Source of the DNA: Scandinavium manionii | Lineage (GTDB): Bacteria > Pseudomonadota > Gammaproteobacteria > Enterobacterales > Enterobacteriaceae | Assembly: GCF_024764775.1 (NCBI RefSeq) | Contig: NZ_JALIGC010000032.1 | Coordinates: forward strand, 107,928 to 171,927 | Reading direction: 5' to 3' | DNA length: 64,000 nt | Shown: piece after piece, positions 7,182 through 15,827 of the stretch | Layout: each line of letters opens with the position of its first letter | Position numbering within the stretch: position 1 is the stretch's first letter | Notes under the pieces: model-generated | What the model saw: only the letters and a program-made list of their open reading frames with translations | Told to the model about the DNA's origin: nothing | Database searches by the model: none | Position numbers and translations under genes: made by a program

Positions 7182-8018
7182 TTATTCCCTGATCTCAGCC
7201 CGCTCACGCAGCTGTTCAGGGGTAGCGACCGGCAGGCCAAAGAACTTCAGATAGGCGGGGATCATTTCAAACAGCATGTCGGTGCCGCGCTGCACCTGAC
7301 AATCGCGGGCCATCGCGGCCTGTAAGAACGGCGTCCACGTCTGGCTCATGACCACTTCGCCGACATACGAGCCGGGCGTCAGGCGATCAACATCCAGCGG
7401 TAGTGGATCGCCCGGTTTCATGCCCATCGGTGTGGCGTTTACCACCAGCGAATGGCCCTGCGGATCCTTTTGCATCAGCCTGATTTCAAGCGTCGGATAA
7501 TGACGTAGCAGGCGCATGGCCAGCGCCTGAGCGGTTTGCTCACGGGTGTCAAACAGCGTGAGCGATGGCACGCCGGCCGCAGCGAGAGAGGCGGCAATCG
7601 CCGATCCCACACCGCCACAGCCCACCACTAATGCCCGGGCATTCTCTGCACAAAAGCCTTTACGCTGAATACCCTGCACGAATCCATTGCCGTCGAACAT
7701 ATCCCCGGTGAGCGAGCCGTCCTCTTCACGCCGAATGGCATTGCAGGCTCCAGCAATCGCCGCCGTCGGGCTGAGTTGTTGCATCAGCCCGGCGGTGACG
7801 ACTTTATGCGGCATCGTCACCAGCGCTCCCACCAGATTAGTCATCTGAAACAGTGCTGGCACGAATGCGGCAAAGGCCTCCGGACGCACGCCCATCGGTA
7901 CCACTTTGACATCCACGTTTTGTGCCGCAAACCACGGGTTGTAAATCATCGGCGCTTTGAAACTTTCCGTGGGCCAGCCCAGATGCGCAATCAGTCTGGT
8001 GTTTCCGGTAATGATCAT
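7182..8018 (-). CDS. Shikimate dehydrogenase-like (AroE/YdiB superfamily) enzyme
   Basis: 278 residues. The catalytic lysine lies in TMPHK near 71, followed by GDMFDGNGF near 104-112 (catalytic Asp of the SDH family) and the NAD(P) Rossmann loop GCGGVGSA near 133. VNATPMGM near 193 is another SDH signature. The N-terminal substrate motif, normally a Ser-Lys-Ser in AroE, is replaced by a TESFKAP stretch, so this is not the housekeeping AroE. It probably oxidises quinate or shikimate to 3-dehydroquinate or 3-dehydroshikimate for catabolism. It lies 9 bp downstream of the MFS gene and in the same direction as the dehydratase, which supports a catabolic role. Confidence 0.85.
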   Translation of the reverse strand: MIITGNTRLIAHLGWPTESFKAPMIYNPWFAAQNVDVKVVPMGVRPEAFAAFVPALFQMTNLVGALVTMPHKVVTAGLMQQLSPTAAIAGACNAIRREEDGSLTGDMFDGNGFVQGIQRKGFCAENARALVVGCGGVGSAIAASLAAAGVPSLTLFDTREQTAQALAMRLLRHYPTLEIRLMQKDPQGHSLVVNATPMGMKPGDPLPLDVDRLTPGSYVGEVVMSQTWTPFLQAAMARDCQVQRGTDMLFEMIPAYLKFFGLPVATPEQLRERAEIRE

Positions 8019-8027
8019 GCGTGCTCC

Positions 8028-9359
8028 CTAATCCTGCTGTTCCGTGAGTTCGATGCGTTTGACATCGCCAAGAATAAAGACGTACGCCACCACACCGAGC
8101 AGCGCCGCGCCGCCGATGTAAATGAGCGCGTAGAAGAAACTGCCGGAGGCGGCGACGATAAAACCAATCACCAGCGGCGTGAGGATCCCCGCCAGGTTGG
8201 CGCAGAAGTTAAACAGCCCGGCAGTCAGACCACCGAGTCCGTTGGGTGCCATGTCAGAAACCAGCGTCCAGCCGAGGCCAACCATTCCCTGACCAAAGAA
8301 GGCGAACGACATCACCAGGATAACCGCGGTGTCGCTATGCAACCAGTTGGCAGTGATGATGCAGCTTGCCATCAGCAGGCCGACGATAATCGGCAGCTTG
8401 CGTCCAAGGTTAGCCGAGCCAGTAGCTTTCAGCAGTTTGTCCGATACCCAGCCGCCGAACATTACCCCGCCCGCTGCCGCGAGAAACGGCAGAATGGCGA
8501 AGAAACCGACCTTCAGCCATGGCATGTGACGCTCGGTGGCGAGCCATGTCGGGAACCAGGTCAGGAAGAACACCAGCACTGTGTTACCGGCAAACTGACC
8601 GATACTCGCCCCGACAATCTGACGTTTGCTCAACAACTGGCGCACCAGCGGCCAGCTGAACTGCGTTTTCTGCACCACGGCTGATTGAATGCCGCCGCCC
8701 GCTTCGATGTATTCACGCTCCTGCTGGCTCAAACGGCTGTCTTCGTGCGGTTCGCGGTACAGACGCCACCAGGCTATCGCGAATACTATGCCGACCACGC
8801 CGACGCTGATAAATAGCGCGCGCCAGCCAAAGTTGCCCATTATCCAGAACAACAGCGGCGAGAAGCAGGCGAGGCCAAGATATTCGCCGACGGTGTACAC
8901 CGCCGTGGCTTTTGCCCTCTCCTGTTGCGGAAACCAGGCGCTGACTACCCGGCTATTCACCGGGAAGCATGGCGCTTCGCTGATCCCAAGCCCAAAGCGG
9001 CACAGTAATAAGGATTTGATACCCACCGCCATACCGTGAAACAGCGTGAACAGCGACCACAGCGTGAGGGAGAGGAAATAGGTGATTTTGTTGCCGAAGC
9101 GGTCGAGGAACAGGCCGCCGGGAATTTGCGCCAGCGCGTAGGTCCAGGCAAACGCCGAGAACACCAGCCCCATTATCGCGGCGTTGATGCCCAGCTCCTG
9201 GGTGAGCGCCGGGGCTGCGATGCCCAGCACCGTACGGTCGAGATAGTTGATCATTGTGCCCACTGCCAGCAGGGCCAGAATACCGATCCGACGCCGGGTG
9301 CGGCGTACAGCGGTGACCGCCTCCGCGTCCACAGCGTGGTCATGGCTGTATGTGCTCAT
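8028..9359 (-). CDS. MFS transporter, anion:cation symporter family (probable shikimate/quinate or related acid importer)
   Basis: 443 residues with twelve predicted hydrophobic segments. The family motif 'NYLDRTVLGIAAPALTQELG' lies near 38-57 and a DRFGNK loop near 85, as in the ACS family (glucarate, galactonate, hexuronate and related organic-anion symporters). The start is supported by AGGAAATACT before the ATG. It is placed between the QuiC1-type dehydratase and the dehydrogenase, so a cyclic hydroxy-acid such as quinate, shikimate or dehydroshikimate is the likely cargo. The substrate cannot be proven from sequence. Confidence 0.88.
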   Translation of the reverse strand: MSTYSHDHAVDAEAVTAVRRTRRRIGILALLAVGTMINYLDRTVLGIAAPALTQELGINAAIMGLVFSAFAWTYALAQIPGGLFLDRFGNKITYFLSLTLWSLFTLFHGMAVGIKSLLLCRFGLGISEAPCFPVNSRVVSAWFPQQERAKATAVYTVGEYLGLACFSPLLFWIMGNFGWRALFISVGVVGIVFAIAWWRLYREPHEDSRLSQQEREYIEAGGGIQSAVVQKTQFSWPLVRQLLSKRQIVGASIGQFAGNTVLVFFLTWFPTWLATERHMPWLKVGFFAILPFLAAAGGVMFGGWVSDKLLKATGSANLGRKLPIIVGLLMASCIITANWLHSDTAVILVMSFAFFGQGMVGLGWTLVSDMAPNGLGGLTAGLFNFCANLAGILTPLVIGFIVAASGSFFYALIYIGGAALLGVVAYVFILGDVKRIELTEQQD

Positions 9360-9409
9360 AGTATTTCCTGTCTTTGTAGGGTGCAGATGAATGTTGTTAT
9401 TTTCACTCC

Positions 9410-9438
9410 ACCAGCCGAACCTTTTGGTTCAGCCTGGT
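9410..9438 (-). repeat. Stem-loop between the dehydratase and MFS genes
   Basis: GAACC (9417-9421), loop TTTT, GGTTC (9426-9430), nested inside ACCAG (9410-9414) / CTGGT (9434-9438). It begins one base past the dehydratase stop codon. There is no T-run, so it more likely tunes mRNA stability or relative expression than terminates. Confidence 0.45.
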
Positions 9439-11292
9439 TTACTCACTGTACTGCATGGCCGAAAGACGGACCGCCGCATTGACCGCGCCGTATTGCGCAT
9501 AGCCGTTACGTCGTTCGGTTAACTCAAAGAAAAAGCGTCCGGCGCTGAATGGGCGAGTATACAGATGTAAAAACTCGCCACCGTTGCCGTCACGATCGTA
9601 CAGGATCTGCTGCTGTTGCAGCACATCAGCCTGTTCACTGTCGCCAAACCGCGCCCGCAAATCCTCATAATAGTTAGCTGGAATAGGCAACGCGGAAGGC
9701 AGCCCGCCGGGTAAGGTTTCAAGCACTGCGGGTAAATCCGCACAGGCAAATGCCGCGTGTTGCAGGCCCGCCCCCTGATAGCAGGCCACCGAACGCGCAA
9801 TCTGCGTGGCGCGACTTTGGGAAATATTCAGCGCCAGGCGAATATTTCCCTGCGGGCTGTGTACCGCCAGGCTACGCACCAGACCATAAGGATCGGGCAT
9901 CGTCTGTTCATGCTCCAGCGTGAAGCCAAACACGGTGCGGAAGAACATCACCCAGTTATCGCGGCTGTCGGCCTCCATCCCTAACGCCAGATGATCGATG
10001 CCGAGCAGGCCCGACGTCGCGACCGACGCGTTGAGTTCAAAGTCGCGGGCGTAGATATCATCGCCCTCTTCTACCAGGTAAATCAGGCTGCCGTCCGGGG
10101 CGCATACCGCCGGGATGGTGCTTTCATTCGGCCCAACCTCGCCCTGCCAGGTGGCGTAACCGTAGGCTTTTGCCCGGGAGATAATCGGCTCACTGCGGCT
10201 AACGCGCAGCGCCATAGCACACAGAGAAACGCCGTGGCGCTGCCAGAAATGATCAGCCCAACTGTGCGGTTGATGATTGACAATCACCCGCGCGCCGCCG
10301 TTTTGCCACAGGCTCACTTTTTTACTGCGGTGCATTCCCTGCTGCTGGAAGCCCATTTGGCTGAGGCTAGTGCCGAGTTTTTTCGCTTCGGCAGGGCTGG
10401 CGGTAAATTCAATAAACTCCGGTCCCTGATATTCCGGCAGCGCGGGCAGCGAACAGAGTTCGGCGTCGGTTTCTGGTAACTGTTGACGGGTTTGTTCTTC
10501 CAGCCACAGCAAAGAACGATAGCCGTCCTTCGCGGTTGCGCCGTTTGGCGAAGCGCGAAAACCATCGTTGAACACTTCCAGCGACCACGGACCGCGATAG
10601 CCGCGCCGGGTTAAATCGGTGGCAAAGTCTACCACTGGAAGCTCACCCTGCCCCGGGAAACAGCGGAAATGGCGGCTCCATTCGAGCACGTCCATTTTCA
10701 TCACCGGCGCATCCGCCAGTTGGAGGAAGGTAATTTTATCGACCGGCACTTCATCCAGCCGGGCCAAGGTGTCGCCCAGCGCCAGAACGTGAAAGCTGTC
10801 GAGCACAATCCCCATCGCCGGACTATCCACCGCTTTTACGCGCTGCCACGCCTGATGCCAGCGATTCACCTGAGTACCCCAGGCCAGCGCTTCGTACCCG
10901 ACGTTAATTTTTTCGCGTTCAGCCAGCTCCGCCAGCGCACGCAGGTCACTGATTTGCAGGTCGATATCCGGGCTGGTGTCCGGTGCTACGCTGCTGCATA
11001 ACAGCAAGGTGTCGCAGCCGAGCTGATGCATTAGCTCAAATTTACGTCTGGCGCGTTCGAGATTGGCGGCAAACTGCGGGCGGCTGGCACCTTCGAAATC
11101 ACGAAAGGGCTGAAAAAGCGTGATCTGCAAACCGAGATCGGCGGCCATCTGTCGGATATCCGCCGGCGAACCGGTATAATAGAGCAGATCATTTTCAAAA
11201 ATTTCAACGCCCTGATAGCCTGCATCGGCAATGGCGCTCAGTTTTTCCGGTAAGGTGCCTGATATCGAGACGGTTGCGATAGAGCGCAGCAT
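9439..11292 (-). CDS. QuiC1-type bifunctional protein: 3-dehydroshikimate dehydratase domain plus HPPD-like domain
   Basis: The chosen start (ATG at 11292, protein beginning MLRSIATVSIS) has AGGTGA 5 bp upstream; a second ATG at 11307 has no good site. Length is 617 residues. Residues 1-275 form a xylose-isomerase-like TIM barrel with GVEIFENDLLYYTG, NVGYEALAWG (metal Glu), LDSFHV and WSLEVFNDGF, the pattern of 3-dehydroshikimate dehydratases. Residues 280-617 form a vicinal-oxygen-chelate module resembling 4-hydroxyphenylpyruvate dioxygenase (GIDHLALGME, GAGLQHAAFA, GEFLHLYTRPF). Such fusions convert 3-dehydroshikimate to protocatechuate; the second domain's role is unclear in the family. 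First gene of the cluster, divergent from the TetR regulator. Confidence 0.88.
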   Translation of the reverse strand: MLRSIATVSISGTLPEKLSAIADAGYQGVEIFENDLLYYTGSPADIRQMAADLGLQITLFQPFRDFEGASRPQFAANLERARRKFELMHQLGCDTLLLCSSVAPDTSPDIDLQISDLRALAELAEREKINVGYEALAWGTQVNRWHQAWQRVKAVDSPAMGIVLDSFHVLALGDTLARLDEVPVDKITFLQLADAPVMKMDVLEWSRHFRCFPGQGELPVVDFATDLTRRGYRGPWSLEVFNDGFRASPNGATAKDGYRSLLWLEEQTRQQLPETDAELCSLPALPEYQGPEFIEFTASPAEAKKLGTSLSQMGFQQQGMHRSKKVSLWQNGGARVIVNHQPHSWADHFWQRHGVSLCAMALRVSRSEPIISRAKAYGYATWQGEVGPNESTIPAVCAPDGSLIYLVEEGDDIYARDFELNASVATSGLLGIDHLALGMEADSRDNWVMFFRTVFGFTLEHEQTMPDPYGLVRSLAVHSPQGNIRLALNISQSRATQIARSVACYQGAGLQHAAFACADLPAVLETLPGGLPSALPIPANYYEDLRARFGDSEQADVLQQQQILYDRDGNGGEFLHLYTRPFSAGRFFFELTERRNGYAQYGAVNAAVRLSAMQYSE

Positions 11293-11327
11293 AGTGTCAC
11301 CTGTCATGATCCACGGGAAAGCTGAAT

Positions 11328-11345
11328 ATGAATCATTTGGTTCAT
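11328..11345. promoter_or_regulatory. Palindrome in the quiC1/TetR divergent region, putative TetR operator
   Basis: ATGAATCATTTGGTTCAT is an 18-bp imperfect palindrome (7 of 9 pairs) lying 36 bp from the dehydratase start and 73 bp from the regulator start. This is the expected place for an autoregulatory TetR-family site. The true contact bases are not known. Confidence 0.45.
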
Positions 11346-11417
11346 GCGCGCCATAATTCGTTGCTAATTTGTGATCGTTGTGTGTATTTTTTGTTCTTAC
11401 CAGAAGCGGGAGTCGCT

Positions 11418-12056
11418 ATGTCTGTTGTTGTTCACGATGAAGCCCAGAGCCTGAAAGAGAAGATTTTTGCCGCTGCCATCGCGGTTTTCGCCGAGCACGG
11501 CCTGGCCGGGGCGAGAATGGAACAGATAGCCGGAGAAGCCCAAACCACCAAGCGGATGGTGGTTTATTACTTCAAAACCAAGGAGCAGCTGTATCAGGCG
11601 GTGCTGGAGCACGTCTATGTCCGCATTCGTGAAAACGAGCAGCAACTGGGGCTGGAAAATTTACCGCCAGTCGAAGCGCTGGTGCAGTTGGTGAAATGGA
11701 GCGTGGCGTACCACGCAAGCCATGCGGATTATATGCGGATCATTTGCATGGAGAACATGCAGCGCGGGAAGTGGCTGAATGCATCAGGTTTGTTGAAACC
11801 ACTGAACAAAAGCGCCCTGTCGATTCTGGAAAATATTCTCGATCGCGGTCAGCAACAGGACATTTTCCAACAAGGCGTTGAGGCCCGGGACGTGCATCGT
11901 CTAATCAGCAGCTTCAGTTTTTACCAGGTGTCGAATTTTTACACCTTTAATAGCCTTTATCTGGAAGGCCCGCTGCCAGAAATTGACGACCCGCAACTGG
12001 TGGCGCATCACTCAAAAATTGCCGTGAAAGCTGTTTTACGCTTTGTCATTGCCTGA
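11418..12056 (+). CDS. TetR/AcrR-family transcriptional regulator of the quinate/shikimate cluster
   Basis: 212 residues from the ATG at 11418, which has GGGAG five bases upstream. An earlier ATG at 11328 would add an unlikely 30-residue stretch. The helix-turn-helix lies near residues 20-60: 'AAIAVFAEHGLAGARMEQIA' followed by TTKRMVVYYFKTKEQLY, the classic TetR layout. The C-terminal ligand domain, with 'EALVQLVKWSVAYHASHADY', resembles regulators of aromatic or dicarboxylate catabolism. The gene is transcribed away from the catabolic genes. The ligand is probably a cluster substrate or product such as dehydroshikimate or protocatechuate (inference). Its stop abuts the convergent fumD gene. 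Confidence 0.88.
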   Translation: MSVVVHDEAQSLKEKIFAAAIAVFAEHGLAGARMEQIAGEAQTTKRMVVYYFKTKEQLYQAVLEHVYVRIRENEQQLGLENLPPVEALVQLVKWSVAYHASHADYMRIICMENMQRGKWLNASGLLKPLNKSALSILENILDRGQQQDIFQQGVEARDVHRLISSFSFYQVSNFYTFNSLYLEGPLPEIDDPQLVAHHSKIAVKAVLRFVIA

Positions 12057-12269
12057 TTATTGACCCGCCAGCGCGGTGATGACGCGTTCCATCGCCTCGC
12101 GGGTCTGTTCACTGCGTTTGATTTTCTGGTTAGCAAGCGATGTGCGCAATACGCCAGCAATTACAATGTGTTTGGGCTCTTGTCCCAGGTCACGCATCTC
12201 CAGTACGACCTTGCCGACCACCCGGCACATCTCCTGATACAGTGCTTCATCTTTACCTTGATTGCCCAT
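12057..12269 (-). CDS. fumD: Fumarase D
   Basis: 70 residues, nearly the same as E. coli FumD (YdhZ) over the central 'EMCRVVGKVVLEMRDLGQEP' stretch and the HIVIAGVLRT strand. FumD is a small enzyme reported to hydrate fumarate to malate, unrelated to the large FumA/B and FumC classes. The gene lies in its conserved place next to pykF, divergent from it. The ORF ends one base after the TetR gene stop, so the accessory cluster joins the core chromosome exactly here. Confidence 0.92.
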   Translation of the reverse strand: MGNQGKDEALYQEMCRVVGKVVLEMRDLGQEPKHIVIAGVLRTSLANQKIKRSEQTREAMERVITALAGQ

Positions 12270-12691
12270 CTCTTACTCCCACTAACTCATTAATTTTCAA
12301 TTCATTACTGATGATAGCGTCTTTCTGGACAACTTTCGCCATTAGATTCTGTTACAAAGTAAAGATCGCCTCGTAATGATTTTGTTAAGCGCTATCGTCT
12401 TGTTCTGAAACGGCGTTTTCATTTTCCTTTTCATCCGTAACCTCGTATAATACGCACCGATTCTTTCTTGAATGGTTTCAGCGCATTGGACTGCATAAAA
12501 AATAACGTAAAACTTCATCCAACCTTCGTAGCTGAAAACCAGGCTCACTTTCCTCTGCACGCTTTTTTGATGTCACCTATCCTTATCTCGTGGCATCGCG
12601 ACTTTCGTAATACAGGTTTACCTTCGTGGCAGTGCGCCCACGATCCAAATTTTCCTATTCCTTCTCTCTCAACTTAAAGACTAAGACTGTC
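12270..12691 (+). promoter_or_regulatory. fumD-pykF divergent region with pykF promoter and Cra site
   Basis: This 422-bp gap has no gene. A -10 TATAAT lies at 12446-12451. TTGAATGGTTTCAGC at 12468-12482 matches the Cra (FruR) site, whose consensus half is TGAAWC, and would sit just after the start point, as expected for Cra repression of glycolytic pykF. A leader of about 230 bases precedes the ATG. Nothing else stands out in the leader apart from AT-rich stretches and a pyrimidine-rich 3' part. Confidence 0.75.
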
Positions 12692-14104
12692 ATGAAAAAG
12701 ACCAAAATTGTTTGCACCATCGGTCCAAAAACCGAATCCGAAGAGATGCTGACCAAAATGCTGGACGCCGGCATGAACGTGATGCGTCTGAACTTTTCTC
12801 ACGGCGACTATGCTGAACACGGCCAACGCATCAAGAACCTGCGCAACGTGGTTAGCAAAACCGGTAAGTCAGCGGCAATCCTGCTGGATACCAAAGGCCC
12901 TGAAATCCGCACCATCAAACTGGAAGGCGGCAACGACGTCTCCCTGAAAGCAGGCCAGACCTTCACGTTCACCACGGATAAAACCGTTGTCGGTAACACC
13001 GAAACTGTGGCTGTTACCTACGAAGGTTTCACCAGCGACCTGAGCGTCGGCAACACCATTCTGGTTGATGACGGCTTGATCGGTATGGAAGTTACCGCTA
13101 TCGAAGGCAACAAGGTTGTTTGTAAAGTGCTGAACAACGGCGACCTGGGCGAAAACAAAGGCGTTAACCTGCCAGGCGTTTCCATCGCTCTGCCAGCACT
13201 GGCTGAGAAAGACAAACAGGACCTGATCTTCGGTTGTGAACAGGGCGTTGATTTCGTTGCAGCTTCCTTTATCCGTAAGCGTTCTGACGTGCTGGAAATC
13301 CGTGAGCACCTGAAAGCCCACGGCGGCGAAAACATCCAGATCATCTCCAAAATCGAAAACCAGGAAGGCCTGAACAACTTCGACGAAATCCTCGAAGCGT
13401 CTGACGGCATCATGGTTGCTCGTGGCGATATGGGCGTTGAAATCCCGGTTGAAGAGGTTATCTTCGCGCAGAAGATGATCATCGAAAAATGTGTACGCGC
13501 TCGTAAAGTGGTTATCACCGCGACCCAGATGCTGGATTCTATGATCAAGAACCCACGTCCAACTCGCGCTGAAGCCGGTGACGTTGCTAACGCCATCCTC
13601 GACGGTACCGATGCAGTCATGCTGTCCGGTGAGTCTGCGAAAGGGAAATACCCGCTGGAAGCGGTGACCATCATGGCAACCATCTGTGAACGTACTGACC
13701 GCGTGATGACCAGCCGTCTGGACTTCAACAACGACAGCCGCAAGCTGCGCATCACCGAAGCGGTTTGCCGCGGTGCAGTAGAAACAGCTGAGAAACTGGA
13801 AGCGCCATTGATTGTTGTTGCGACCCAGGGCGGTAAATCTGCTCGCGCTATCCGTAAATACTTCCCGGATGCCACCATCCTGGCGCTGACCACCAACGAA
13901 CTGACTGCACGTCAGCTGGTGCTGTCTAAAGGCGTAAACGCGCAGCTGGTTAAAGAAATCTCTTCTACTGATGATTTCTACCGTCTGGGTAAAGAAGTTG
14001 CACTGCAGAGCGGTCTGGCTCAGAAAGGTGACGTTGTGGTGATGGTTTCTGGTGCGCTGGTACCAAGCGGAACCACCAATACTGCATCCGTGCACGTACT
14101 GTAA
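12692..14104 (+). CDS. pykF: Pyruvate kinase I (fructose-1,6-bisphosphate-activated)
   Basis: 470 residues from the ATG at 12692, the same length as E. coli PykF; the open frame extends 22 codons upstream but the leader shows no family sequence. It converts phosphoenolpyruvate and ADP to pyruvate and ATP in the cytoplasm. Signatures are the start 'KKTKIVCTIGPKTESEEML', the active-site block ISKIENQEGLNNFDEI with its lysine near 220, the MVARGDMGVEIP metal region, and TATQMLDSMIKNPRPTRAE near 280-298. The C-terminal effector domain is complete, ending in SGTTNTASVHVL. The Cra-type promoter lies upstream and a strong terminator downstream. PykF opposes PpsA, also encoded in this window. Confidence 0.98.
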   Translation: MKKTKIVCTIGPKTESEEMLTKMLDAGMNVMRLNFSHGDYAEHGQRIKNLRNVVSKTGKSAAILLDTKGPEIRTIKLEGGNDVSLKAGQTFTFTTDKTVVGNTETVAVTYEGFTSDLSVGNTILVDDGLIGMEVTAIEGNKVVCKVLNNGDLGENKGVNLPGVSIALPALAEKDKQDLIFGCEQGVDFVAASFIRKRSDVLEIREHLKAHGGENIQIISKIENQEGLNNFDEILEASDGIMVARGDMGVEIPVEEVIFAQKMIIEKCVRARKVVITATQMLDSMIKNPRPTRAEAGDVANAILDGTDAVMLSGESAKGKYPLEAVTIMATICERTDRVMTSRLDFNNDSRKLRITEAVCRGAVETAEKLEAPLIVVATQGGKSARAIRKYFPDATILALTTNELTARQLVLSKGVNAQLVKEISSTDDFYRLGKEVALQSGLAQKGDVVVMVSGALVPSGTTNTASVHVL

Positions 14105-14130
14105 TTTCGATTCAGTCGACTTAATTTGCA

Positions 14131-14158
14131 CAAAAGCGCCCTCGTGGCGCTTTTTTTA
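14131..14158 (+). terminator. pykF Rho-independent terminator
   Basis: AAAGCGCC-CTCGT-GGCGCTTT hairpin followed by a run of seven T from 14151, 27 bases after the pykF stop codon. Confidence 0.9.
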
Positions 14159-14411
14159 TTCCTGCGATAGCCTTATTTAATAAAAATGCAAATCGGATTT
14201 CACTATTTAAATTGTGATTATCTAAGATTAATCCAATGAAATCGTACTGTTTTCACACAGCTTTTGCATTTTGTACATCCATTAGATGCTTCTTTGAGCG
14301 AACGATCAAAAATAAGTGTATTCCCATCAAAAAAATATTCTCAACATAAAAAACTTTGTGTAATACTTGTAACGCTACATGGAGATTAACTCAATCTAGA
14401 GGGTATTAATA
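14159..14411 (+). promoter_or_regulatory. lpp promoter and AT-rich upstream region
   Basis: The 253-bp gap is extremely AT-rich just before the start site (14190-14360), as in the very strong E. coli lpp promoter. TAATACT (14361-14367) acts as -10, with the start about seven bases later. The leader 'GCTACATGGAGATTAACTC' and the AGAGGGTATTAATA ribosome-binding region are nearly identical to E. coli. In that species the leader is the target of the MicL small RNA only inside the coding part. Confidence 0.8.
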
Positions 14412-14648
14412 ATGAATCGTACTAAACTGGTACTGGGCGCGGTAATCCTGGCTTCTACTATGCTGGCAGGTTGTTCTTCTAACGCTAAAATCGATCAGCT
14501 GTCTTCTGACGTTCAGACTCTGAACGCTAAAGTTGACCAGCTGAGCAACGACGTGAACGCAATGCGTTCTGACGTTCAAGCTGCTAAAGACGACGCAGCA
14601 CGCGCTAACCAGCGTCTGGACAACCAGGCTCACTCTTACCGTAAGTAA
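14412..14648 (+). CDS. lpp: Murein lipoprotein (Braun lipoprotein)
   Basis: 78 residues: a 20-residue signal with lipobox LAGC, so Cys21 becomes the lipidated first residue. The mature part is a heptad-repeat helix (KIDQLSSDVQTLNAKVDQL) that forms a trimeric coiled coil. The C-terminal lysine (YRK) is the residue linked to meso-diaminopimelate in peptidoglycan by LdtA-E type transpeptidases, one of which (ldtE) lies next door. Codon use is that of a highly expressed gene. This is a single copy here. Confidence 0.98.
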   Translation: MNRTKLVLGAVILASTMLAGCSSNAKIDQLSSDVQTLNAKVDQLSNDVNAMRSDVQAAKDDAARANQRLDNQAHSYRK

Positions 14649-14662
14649 GAGTACCTGTAATA

Positions 14663-14694
14663 AAAATGGCGCACATTGTGCGCCATTTTTTTTT
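14663..14694 (+). terminator. lpp Rho-independent terminator
   Basis: Stem AAAATGGCGCAC / GTGCGCCATTTT (12 bp) with a 3-nt loop and a run of T, fourteen bases after the lpp stop codon. Confidence 0.93.
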
Positions 14695-14716
14695 GCCTGT
14701 TAATCACCTTTCCACG

Positions 14717-15721
14717 TTATTGCGTCATCCGCGTTTCATCCGCCGTTGAAGGCGTTCCATTCTGAACGGAAATCACCTGATTCTGCCCTGCCACCACCGG
14801 CGTCATGCCCGAAGAGACAACAACAGGGATCCCCGCCCGACGGTACATCGCTTTATCCGCCATCACCTTATCGGTGCCTTTATCGCTGGCAAACTGCGAA
14901 TAGCCCGCCGGGAGCACGTAGGTCATGGTCTGCGGGTTCTGGGTTTCATCCTGCGTCAATGGACGGTGAACTTCCATGTAGCGCGTACCGTTCGGCTCAA
15001 TCGAATATTTCACCGGCTGGTTAATCACCTGTACGGGCGTCCCGACCCGCACCTGCGCGAACAGCGCTTTGATGTCATCGGTAAACATCCGCATACAGCC
15101 GGAGCTGACCCGCAGCCCGACGCTGCTCTGCGCATTGGTGCCGTGAATCAGATACTCACCGTTACCGTACGCCAGACGCAATGCGAAGCGCCCCAGCGGG
15201 TTATTAGGCCCTGCGGGTACCACCGGAGGCAGCGTAATGCCTTTTTCCAGTGAGCGCTGGCGGATGCCCGCTGTGGGCGTCCAGGTCGGATTAGGGATTT
15301 TCTGACCGACGTGAGTGGTCATTTCAGGTGTTTCAAGCCCAAGCTGGCCGATGCCTAACGGATACACCTGCACCGTATTGCCGCCCGGTGGGAAATAATA
15401 GAGCCGCAGTTCCGCCAGATTGACCACAATGCCTTCCCGCGGGACGTCAGGCAGCAGTAATTGAAGCGGAATGATCACCTGCGTCCCCGGTTTCGGCACC
15501 GGCGCAATGGTGTTATTCGCTTCAAGAATTATCATCGCGGCGGTATCAAAGCGCCGGGCAATGGTTTGCAGGCTATTGTCGCCCTCCTGCACCGTGTAGG
15601 TCTGGTTTTGTCCAACAAGGCGGCTACCGTTAGCCGGTAAGGTGTATTCAACCGCTCTGGCGGCCTGAGACGCGCCGAGAGCACCTAAGAGCATTAACGA
15701 GATGAGAGATGCGCGTTTCAT
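14717..15721 (-). CDS. ldtE: L,D-transpeptidase LdtE
   Basis: 334 residues. A signal peptide (cleavage near 23, SQAARA) is followed by a LysM-type peptidoglycan-binding repeat near 44-90 (YTVQEGDNSLQTIARRFDT) and the YkuD catalytic domain near 97-235. The active-site motif is HGTNAQSS...SSGCMRM, with the catalytic cysteine near 210. In E. coli, LdtE (YnhG) makes meso-Dap to meso-Dap 3-3 cross-links in the periplasm. The conserved position between lpp and sufE supports the name. An Arg/Thr-rich C-terminal extension of about 95 residues is family-typical. Confidence 0.95.
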   Translation of the reverse strand: MKRASLISLMLLGALGASQAARAVEYTLPANGSRLVGQNQTYTVQEGDNSLQTIARRFDTAAMIILEANNTIAPVPKPGTQVIIPLQLLLPDVPREGIVVNLAELRLYYFPPGGNTVQVYPLGIGQLGLETPEMTTHVGQKIPNPTWTPTAGIRQRSLEKGITLPPVVPAGPNNPLGRFALRLAYGNGEYLIHGTNAQSSVGLRVSSGCMRMFTDDIKALFAQVRVGTPVQVINQPVKYSIEPNGTRYMEVHRPLTQDETQNPQTMTYVLPAGYSQFASDKGTDKVMADKAMYRRAGIPVVVSSGMTPVVAGQNQVISVQNGTPSTADETRMTQ

Positions 15722-15770
15722 ACTGAGTTTCCCTTTTATTCACTGACAGAACGCCAGAAAGCTGAACCAC

Positions 15771-15795
15771 CGCGAGGTGGAATCCCCACCTCGCG
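15771..15795 (-). terminator. Stem-loop after the suf operon
   Basis: Perfect 10-bp repeat CGCGAGGTGG (15771-15780) / CCACCTCGCG (15786-15795) with a 5-nt loop, 33 bp past the sufE stop. It has no T-run on the minus strand, so it may work as an mRNA-stabilising end or a Rho-assisted terminator. Confidence 0.55.
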
Positions 15796-15827
15796 TTACA
15801 GAATGAAAGCTGTATTTTAAGATTAGT

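Noticed and set aside
12869..14131. 420-codon open frame antisense to pykF
   Set aside because: Shadow of a highly expressed gene with strong codon bias; no family features.
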